Of a stretch of 60,344 nucleotides of DNA, positions 55,445 through 60,344 are shown piece by piece. The notes below the pieces were generated by a model. That model had not been told where the DNA came from. It did no database searches and saw nothing but the letters and a program-made list of their open reading frames with translations. Made by a program: the position numbers and the translations under genes. The number at the start of each line of letters is the position of its first letter. Within the stretch, counting starts at the first letter, position 1. Origin of the DNA: Paenibacillus aceris (GTDB lineage Bacteria; Bacillota; Bacilli; Paenibacillales; NBRC-103111); contig NZ_JAGGKV010000034.1 in NCBI RefSeq assembly GCF_017874035.1, positions 1 to 60,344 on the forward strand. Direction: 5' to 3'.

Positions 55445-56542
55445 ATGATAAATAAAGACCAACTATTAGAAGCATTAAAACCTCTGCAAGAGCCGCGATA
55501 TAACAAAAGTGTTGTAGAACTCAACTTAGTTCGGGACATTTTAATTAAAGAAGAGAGTGTCTCCCTAAGTTTGATTGTTACAGCCGAGGATGAGGCATTC
55601 AAAGAAAAAGCGAAGACTTATATTCGAGAAGCTATAGAACAGCTTGGGACCGTGCAAGTTCATATTCGTTTTAGACTGATGACGGATTATGAGCGGAACC
55701 AAATTGAAGAACTATACAAACCGGCTTCAGAAGCGCCTAAACAGACTATTCCTGTACAACCGCCTATTGATCAACCGATTCTGGGCGAAGCCTCGAAAGT
55801 TCAGTTTATCGCTGTTGCGAGCGGCAAGGGCGGCGTAGGCAAATCGACGGTGACCGTTAACTTAGCCGTTGCTTTAGCCCGTCAAGGGAAAAAAGTAGGT
55901 ATCATCGATGCTGATATTTACGGTTTCAGTATCCCGGATATGATGGGAATTGAAGAACAACCTAAGCTTGTCGAGAACGTGATCATGCCGGTGGAGAGAT
56001 TTGGCGTTAAAGTTATATCCATGGGCTTTTTTGTACAAGATAATGCGCCGGTTATTTGGCGCGGTCCGATGTTGGGGAAAATGCTGCGCAATTTCTTTAA
56101 CGAAGTGAATTGGGGAGATGTCGAATACATCCTTCTCGATCTTCCGCCAGGTACTGGAGACGTAGCGTTAGATGTACATCAACTTATTCCACAAAGTAAG
56201 GAAGTAATTGTTACTACACCTCATGCTACAGCGGCATTTGTTGCGGCTAGAGCAGGGGCAATGGCCATTCAAACGAACCATGAAGTGTTAGGGATCGTTG
56301 AGAATATGTCCTACTATGAGTGCAAGGATTGCGGTAGCAAAGATTTCATATTTGGCAAAGGCGGAGGGGCTAGGCTGGCAGATGATCTGCATAGTGAGTT
56401 GTTGGCTCAGATCCCGTTGGGGGCACCTGATAATCATATTTCGGAAATTGATTATTCGCCGTCGGTTTACAAGCAAGACTCCAAGACCGGTCAAATCTAT
56501 TTGGATATGGCCGCGAATATCATTGCAAAATTGGAGAAATAA
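55445..56542 (+). CDS. salA: Mrp/NBP35-family P-loop ATPase SalA
   Basis: A MinD-like ATPase of 365 residues. It has an N-terminal DUF59/MIP18-like domain (LLEALKPLQEPRYNKSVVEL), then the deviant Walker A GKGGVGKST, DADIYGFSIPDMMG and the CxxC pair of Mrp proteins (ECKDCGSKDFIFGKGGG), which suggests Fe-S carrier function. In B. subtilis SalA represses scoC. ATG 55445 follows AAGGTGAG. An in-frame GTG at 55439 overlaps that site. Fe-S role and ScoC control are inferences. Confidence 0.92.
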   Translation: MINKDQLLEALKPLQEPRYNKSVVELNLVRDILIKEESVSLSLIVTAEDEAFKEKAKTYIREAIEQLGTVQVHIRFRLMTDYERNQIEELYKPASEAPKQTIPVQPPIDQPILGEASKVQFIAVASGKGGVGKSTVTVNLAVALARQGKKVGIIDADIYGFSIPDMMGIEEQPKLVENVIMPVERFGVKVISMGFFVQDNAPVIWRGPMLGKMLRNFFNEVNWGDVEYILLDLPPGTGDVALDVHQLIPQSKEVIVTTPHATAAFVAARAGAMAIQTNHEVLGIVENMSYYECKDCGSKDFIFGKGGGARLADDLHSELLAQIPLGAPDNHISEIDYSPSVYKQDSKTGQIYLDMAANIIAKLEK

Positions 56543-56544
56543 GG

Positions 56545-56584
56545 AAAAGGGCTTTCGGAGAATAACTCCGTTAGCCCTTTTTTG
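56545..56584. terminator. bidirectional terminator between salA and gerD
   Basis: AAAAGGGCT pairs with AGCCCTTTT, with an inner GGAG/CTCC pair, followed by T on the plus strand and T on the minus strand as well. It serves both convergent genes. Confidence 0.88.
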
Positions 56585-56588
56585 TGTC

Positions 56589-57359
56589 TTATTGTGAATC
56601 GGATGAACCTGAATCTTTCTTTTTCTTATCGGAATCTTGGGAATCACTTTTCTCGTCCTTCTGCTTGTCTCCTCCGCTGTCTCCGCTTTTGCTATCCCCG
56701 CCGCTATCTTTCTTCTGGGCGCTTTTTGCTGAAGGCATTTGGTCAGGCTTGCTTTGTTGTACAATGGCTGACTTGAGCAGTTCAACCATATGGGCACGGA
56801 ATAGAGGACTTTGAATCGATTCCTCCATAACCGTCTGCATTTGCTGACGATAGGGTGCCGTTTTCATGACATCAAGAGTCATCTTCTCGTAATCAGGGTT
56901 TTTCATCACGTCAACAAGTGCTTTCTGATATTCAGGATCTTTTAAAAGTTCCTTAAACATTTGTTTCGTCTCTTTTTGAATAGCTTTGGCAAAGTCTCCG
57001 GCAAATTTAGGGTCCTTCATCATATCCGTGAGAAACATATTATTCTCTTTCGCCGTAAGAACATCTTTAACGGCCATCTGCAGCTGCAAGGATTCATTGG
57101 CAGAAAGCAGTTTAATCTGTGATTGTCCGGCAACACCGGTCGTTCCCACATCACCATTCATAATGCTGCGATTCGCAGCGCTGATTGCTTTTTTACCATC
57201 TTCTGACTTTAGAATATCAAGAATCATTGTCTTTTGTTCTTTGTACGTATTAGCTTGTGATTGACCCTGCGATGATTTATCAGACCCACACGAAGAAAGA
57301 AGTAAAGCGATCGTAATGAGCGGTAGGACCATCATCGGGCTTAACCTTCTTATTATCAT
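56589..57359 (-). CDS. gerD: spore germination lipoprotein GerD
   Basis: GerD is an inner-membrane lipoprotein needed for clustering of germinant receptors. The 256-residue product has a signal peptide with lipobox LLSSC (Cys 24) and a helical middle with repeated MxxDPxF/Y units (MMKDPKFAGD, LLKDPEYQKAL, VMKNPDYEKM). The C-terminal Ser/Asp/Lys tail (GGDSKSGDSGGD) is low complexity. AAGGGAG precedes the ATG on the minus strand. It is behind a sigma-G-like promoter. Confidence 0.95.
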   Translation of the reverse strand: MIIRRLSPMMVLPLITIALLLSSCGSDKSSQGQSQANTYKEQKTMILDILKSEDGKKAISAANRSIMNGDVGTTGVAGQSQIKLLSANESLQLQMAVKDVLTAKENNMFLTDMMKDPKFAGDFAKAIQKETKQMFKELLKDPEYQKALVDVMKNPDYEKMTLDVMKTAPYRQQMQTVMEESIQSPLFRAHMVELLKSAIVQQSKPDQMPSAKSAQKKDSGGDSKSGDSGGDKQKDEKSDSQDSDKKKKDSGSSDSQ

Positions 57360-57392
57360 GAGAAAATGCTCCCTTCCCTAGCTTAGTAACGT

Positions 57393-57421
57393 TAGTATGC
57401 GTGGTTAAGGGCAGATTATAA
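57393..57421 (-). promoter_or_regulatory. sigma-G promoter of gerD
   Basis: On the minus strand CATACTA (57393-57399) matches the sigma-G -10 consensus exactly. TTATA (57417-57421) lies 17 bp upstream and matches four of five -35 positions. gerD is forespore-expressed in B. subtilis. Confidence 0.7.
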
Positions 57422-57431
57422 GGGCAATTCA

Positions 57432-57461
57432 TTGGCTTTTTATCTCAATCGTTGGTACAAT
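57432..57461 (+). promoter_or_regulatory. candidate promoter of kbaA
   Basis: TTGGCT (57432-57437) and TACAAT (57456-57461) are 18 bp apart on the plus strand, divergent from the gerD promoter. Confidence 0.55.
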
Positions 57462-57494
57462 TAACAATTAGAGTTGATGATGGAGGGAATGCAC

Positions 57495-58091
57495 GTGACG
57501 CTGCGCAAATGGTTTCACTTATTTTGGACAACACTACTATTAGGAATGATTGTATCTATAGGGATTGGACTCATCTTACAATTTTCCGATAAGGAATTCT
57601 CAGTTATGGGGTTGTCAGCAGTTGGCTTTAATGTTGTAAATATGCTGCTTGGGGGAGCGACGATTAGCGTATTAAGCCAAATGGGCTTTTTCGCCTATCT
57701 AATTGTCAGATTTATAGCTGCCGGTATCATTAGATCCAAGACAGTTTGGGATCTTTTGCAATTAACGATTATCATAGTTGTTCTAATTGACCTTGTATAT
57801 CTTCGAATGACGAATTTTGAGGGAAATGGCACCGTACTTAGTTACTCCGTCTTACCGTTCATCATTCTGATCATTTCTTTGGGGGTAGCTTACTGGAAAG
57901 TTCGGTTGACGAATCGAAATGCCTTTATTCCAACATTATTCTTTATGTGTGCTGTATCTGTGCTTGAAGCCGTGCCTGCGCTAAAGTTAGATAATGCAGC
58001 CTCGAGTTTCTTTATGTTAGCTCCACTAATGGTTTGTAATGCATGGCAAATTTTGATTTTACATAAAATATTAGATAACAAAAAGAGCTAA
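57495..58091 (+). CDS. kbaA: KinB-signalling pathway activation protein KbaA
   Basis: An integral membrane protein required for activation of the KinB sporulation kinase. The 198-residue product has about six hydrophobic segments (for example LLLGMIVSIGIGLILQF, TIIIVVLIDLVYL) and ends with a short basic tail. Start GTG 57495 lies 7 bp after GGAGGG and gives the B. subtilis length. ATG 57489 is too close to that site. Order gerD-kbaA-pdaB is conserved. Confidence 0.9.
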   Translation: MTLRKWFHLFWTTLLLGMIVSIGIGLILQFSDKEFSVMGLSAVGFNVVNMLLGGATISVLSQMGFFAYLIVRFIAAGIIRSKTVWDLLQLTIIIVVLIDLVYLRMTNFEGNGTVLSYSVLPFIILIISLGVAYWKVRLTNRNAFIPTLFFMCAVSVLEAVPALKLDNAASSFFMLAPLMVCNAWQILILHKILDNKKS

Positions 58092-58110
58092 TTAGATTAG
58101 CTCTTTTTTA
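58081..58110. terminator. bidirectional terminator between kbaA and pdaB
   Basis: AAAAGAGCTAAT pairs perfectly with ATTAGCTCTTTT around TAG, with T-runs for both strands. It overlaps the kbaA stop codon. Confidence 0.9.
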
Positions 58111-58117
58111 ATAGACA

Positions 58118-58900
58118 TTAATTGAGTTGCTTCATCGTACGGTCTTCGACAGGGGTGGTTTCCACTTCGGTTTGTTTAATTAACTCGCTGACCGTGACGA
58201 ATTCATATCCTTTGGCTCTCAATTGATCAATAATGACAGGTAAAGCCTCGTGAGTTTGTTGGGAGGAATCGCTAGCATGCAGCAAGACAATATCTCCAGG
58301 GTGCGCTTTTGTGACTACTCGGTTAATGATGGTATCAACGCCTTTGTTGAGCCAATCCTGTGAATCTGTATCCCATTGAATGACGGAGTAGCCTAAATCA
58401 TTGGCAATTCGCAGCACGCGTTTGTCGAAATCACCGTTTGGTAAACGGATAAGGTTAGGCTCTTTCCCGATTAATTCAGTAAGTATCCCATGTGCGGTAG
58501 TTATTTGTTTGCGTATTTCCTCATCGCTAAGTGTACTGTAATTATCGTGTTTATTACCATGGCTCCCGATTTCAAAACCATCCTTCTTGATTTGCTCCAC
58601 GATCTCCGGATGGCTCTTGCTCCATGGAGAGGATAGGAAGAAAGTTGCATCATTAACGTTCTTATCCTTCAGGATCTTCAGAATCGGTTCTGTTCGCTTT
58701 TCCCCCCAAGATATGTCGAAGGTTAGCGCAATAACCTTTTTTTCCGTCTGTACGCTATAAATCGCTGAAGGCTCTGCGTTAGAAAAGACAGAAACATTGC
58801 TTTGCTCTGAATAGACAATAGCCGCTGCAAATACAATGGCCAGAGCAATAAAAACATATTGTTTAAATTTCTTGGCGTTAAGTACAAAAAAATAGTTCAT
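58118..58900 (-). CDS. pdaB: polysaccharide deacetylase-family sporulation protein PdaB
   Basis: PdaB is needed for spore cortex integrity. The 260-residue product has an N-terminal membrane anchor (YVFIALAIVFAAAIVY) and a NodB domain with FDISW in place of the usual FDDGP, GSHGNKH, RLPNGD and IVLLHASD motifs. The second Asp of the canonical FDD metal motif is Ile, typical of the PdaB group, so catalytic activity is uncertain. GGGAGG precedes the ATG. A sigma-E-like promoter lies upstream. Confidence 0.92.
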   Translation of the reverse strand: MNYFFVLNAKKFKQYVFIALAIVFAAAIVYSEQSNVSVFSNAEPSAIYSVQTEKKVIALTFDISWGEKRTEPILKILKDKNVNDATFFLSSPWSKSHPEIVEQIKKDGFEIGSHGNKHDNYSTLSDEEIRKQITTAHGILTELIGKEPNLIRLPNGDFDKRVLRIANDLGYSVIQWDTDSQDWLNKGVDTIINRVVTKAHPGDIVLLHASDSSQQTHEALPVIIDQLRAKGYEFVTVSELIKQTEVETTPVEDRTMKQLN

Positions 58901-58941
58901 GTACAGCTTGTACCTCCCTTATGCCTCACAAACAGGTAAGG

Positions 58942-58971
58942 CTTGTATACTCTTTAATAAATAATGTATGC
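58942..58971 (-). promoter_or_regulatory. candidate sigma-E promoter of pdaB
   Basis: On the minus strand GCATACA (58965-58971) and TATACAAG (58942-58949) resemble the sigma-E elements (KMATATT, CATACAMT) with 15-bp spacing. The -10 matches six of eight positions. Confidence 0.5.
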
Positions 58972-59013
58972 TCGTACACAGTACTTATGCTTCCGAAATT
59001 GGAGGAAAACAAA

Positions 59014-59625
59014 ATGACATTTAGACCGCTATTCCAGCATTTTAAGGAAATGAAGCACTATTTCATCGTTGTTGTTTTAGTATTTGCCGTTAGTTTTTAT
59101 TTGGGGTGGGCCAACTCAGATCAATTTTCACATTTTTTAGAAGGACAGTTGAAGGGACTTAAGTCCATTAGTCAATCTCTAAGCAATAAAGATAATCCAC
59201 AGCTATGGTTTTTCTTTATTATTTTTCTGAACAATGCGATCAAATCGGTGATCATCATTTTTCTTGGACTGCTCTTAGGGGTGCTGCCACTCTTTATGTT
59301 AGTTGCAAATGGGATGATTCTCGGTTATGTTCTCTCCTTGCAAACGCACGAGAGTACACTGTCTATCGTGCTCAAAGGTATTCTTCCTCACGGAATCATT
59401 GAAATTCCGGTCATTTTATTGGCCTGTGCGTATGGTCTGAAATTAGGTATGTTGGTTTGGAAAAGTGCTGCGCAGCTTTTTGTGCCTGTTACAAGTAGAA
59501 CGGCACGTTCCGAACTGCTGAGAATTCTTAGTTTAACAAAGCCTCTTATTGTAGTAATTGTTGTTCTTTTGCTGTTCGCGGCAATCATTGAAAGCACTCT
59601 CACCTATTGGCTGGTTCATTTGTAA
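59014..59625 (+). CDS. stage II sporulation protein M family membrane protein
   Basis: A 203-residue membrane protein of the SpoIIM/DUF95 family with about five hydrophobic segments (HYFIVVVLVFAVSFYLGWA, FFFIIFLNNAIKSVIIIFLG, LPHGIIEIPVILLACAYGLK). The PHGIIEIP motif is the family hallmark. TGGAGG precedes ATG 59014. It is divergent from pdaB. The true spoIIM acts in engulfment with IID and IIP; this gene's location suggests a paralogue, so I assign no symbol. Confidence 0.88.
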   Translation: MTFRPLFQHFKEMKHYFIVVVLVFAVSFYLGWANSDQFSHFLEGQLKGLKSISQSLSNKDNPQLWFFFIIFLNNAIKSVIIIFLGLLLGVLPLFMLVANGMILGYVLSLQTHESTLSIVLKGILPHGIIEIPVILLACAYGLKLGMLVWKSAAQLFVPVTSRTARSELLRILSLTKPLIVVIVVLLLFAAIIESTLTYWLVHL

Positions 59626-59783
59626 AAAATTTTCAGAAGTCTTGTCATAAAAATGGCAAAATCTGAGCATAACAGTAAAGCAGCAAGGAGGACGGGCAAA
59701 CGCAGCTTGTTAGTTGGCCGCTTCTTTCAATTCTACTGTTAGTGCCATAAATCTCTACAGTCGAGAGGGGTTTGAATGGATGT
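59626..59783 (+). other. palindromic spacer with a free Shine-Dalgarno
   Basis: AACAGTA (59671-59677) pairs with TACTGTT (59734-59740) and flanks a 56-base loop that contains AAGGAGGA (59685-59692). No open frame of usual size starts after it. A possible TTG start at 59707 gives only 11 codons. It could be an RNA element, a leader peptide or debris. Confidence 0.45.
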
Positions 59784-60014
59784 ATGCTCGGATTTTTGTT
59801 CAATGATCGGGAATGCAGAGAATTAGACTATGTATTACGTAAAGAGTTAGACGAGATGCTGTTTGATTTGAATGACAAAAGAATTGATCAAGAGATTAAA
59901 GGGGCTATAGAATCCAGATATAAAGTTATTTTCAGGATGTATGCTCGCTTAGCGACTCCCAAAGAAATTTCGAAATACGCCAGAAATCGCAATTACCAAG
60001 CTCAAAAAAAATAG
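59784..60014 (+). CDS. small conserved hypothetical protein
   Basis: A 76-residue, charged, mostly helical protein (MLGFLFNDRECRELDYVLRK). I believe similar small ORFs occur beside rRNA operons in other Bacillales, but I cannot name the family. The start is uncertain: ATG 59784 has no strong ribosome binding site, and a TTG at 59772 lies too near GAGGGG (59765-59770). Followed by a weak hairpin and the next rRNA operon. Confidence 0.65.
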   Translation: MLGFLFNDRECRELDYVLRKELDEMLFDLNDKRIDQEIKGAIESRYKVIFRMYARLATPKEISKYARNRNYQAQKK

Positions 60015-60041
60015 AGGGTACGTTCTTGACTTACCCTCTCC
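60013..60041 (+). terminator. hairpin after the small gene
   Basis: AGAGGGTA pairs with TACCCTCT across about ten bases. It has no T-run on the plus strand, so it is a weak terminator. Confidence 0.5.
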
Positions 60042-60130
60042 ATGTATGTTATTTTATAACTCGCCCCTTTGAAATAAAGGACAAGCAAGTCATTTTAAGA
60101 TGAACTCAAAAAGTTTCCGAAAAAAAATAC

Positions 60131-60160
60131 TTGCATTGTTCTGGGCCGATGTGATATATT
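60131..60160 (+). promoter_or_regulatory. rRNA operon promoter
   Basis: TTGCAT (60131-60136) and TATATT (60155-60160) are 18 bp apart, preceded by an A-rich tract that could act as an UP element. They lie about 155 bp upstream of the 16S rRNA. The gap 60015-60312 has no protein gene. Confidence 0.8.
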
Positions 60161-60167
60161 AAAAAAG

Positions 60168-60312
60168 TCGCCGCTAAACAGAGGCGAAAGTACATGGAAG
60201 AAATTGATCTTTGAAAACTGAACAACGAGTGAGTAAAGCACAGTCGAGAAATCGACTATAAATGAGATTGTATAATCTCGCTAGCAAGTCAATGAGTACA
60301 ATTAAGCTTTTC
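60168..60312 (+). promoter_or_regulatory. rRNA leader with boxA-like antitermination site
   Basis: The leader has a TCGCC/GGCGA hairpin (60168-60187) and a TGATCTTTGAAAACTGAAC segment near 60205, matching the boxA-type region of Bacillus rRNA leaders. It also has GTCGA-GAAA-TCGAC (60243-60256) and GAGATT-GTAT-AATCTC (60264-60279) hairpins. The last may form part of the 16S processing stem. Confidence 0.7.
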
Positions 60313-60344
60313 TATTATGGAGAGTTTGATCCTGGCTCAGGACG
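60313..60344 (+). rRNA. rrs: 16S ribosomal RNA, 5' end
   Basis: ATGGAGAGTTTGATCCTGGC is the conserved 5' end of bacterial 16S rRNA. Only about 32 bases lie in the window, and the mature 5' end is approximate. Confidence 0.95.

Overview
The window is a 60 kb housekeeping block of a low-to-mid GC, endospore-forming Gram-positive bacterium, most likely a Paenibacillus or close relative. Gene order follows the Bacillus subtilis ctsR-to-rpsI region. Sporulation genes (sigH, cwlD, gerD, kbaA, pdaB and a SpoIIM-family gene) are present, strong AGGAGG ribosome binding sites precede nearly every gene, and TTG/GTG starts are common. The segment begins in the 3' end of a 5S rRNA and ends in the first bases of a 16S rRNA, so it is the complete interval between two co-oriented rRNA operons.

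Layout. (1) 1-660: 5S end, terminator and a gene-free stretch with four degenerate 20-bp repeats. (2) 575-5310: the ctsR-mcsA-mcsB-clpC protein quality-control operon, with a consensus sigma-A promoter and tandem CtsR boxes. (3) 5406-13288: radA, disA, pssA, a divergent unknown gene, the yacL-type PIN/TRAM gene, ispD, ispF and gltX. (4) 13283-18242: a cysteine T-box controlling cysE-cysS, then mrnC, rlmB, rae1 and sigH. (5) 18319-30305: rpmG, secE, nusG, rplK, rplA, an L10 leader, rplJ, rplL, an RsmC-like methyltransferase, rpoB and rpoC. (6) 30348-35172: L7Ae-like gene, rpsL, rpsG, fusA, tuf. (7) 35194-50561: the S10-spc-alpha supercluster from rpsJ to rplQ, including secY, adk, map, a KOW gene, infA and rpmJ. 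(8) 50603-52460: truA, then rplM-rpsI behind an L13-type leader. (9) 52587-54626: cysH-sat sulfate assimilation. (10) 54627-59625: cwlD, salA, gerD, kbaA, pdaB and the SpoIIM-family gene. (11) 59784-60344: a small unknown gene, an rRNA promoter and leader, and the start of 16S.

The genes make up the core of the gene expression machinery: ribosomal proteins, RNA polymerase subunits, elongation and initiation factors, the Sec channel, rRNA and tRNA modification, and early sporulation control. Regulation can be read directly in many places: CtsR operators, a T-box with a TGC specifier, L10, L13, S10 and probable L1 autogenous leaders, and candidate sigma-G and sigma-E promoters near the sporulation genes.

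I found no clearly undescribed multi-gene system. The points most worth following are RNA structures not covered by ordinary annotation (a three-way junction between rplK and rplA, a long hairpin between rplF and rplR, the rpoB leader), a terminator whose 3' arm carries the cwlD ribosome binding site and overlaps a sigma-G-like promoter, the repeat cluster near the 5S gene, and two small unassigned genes.
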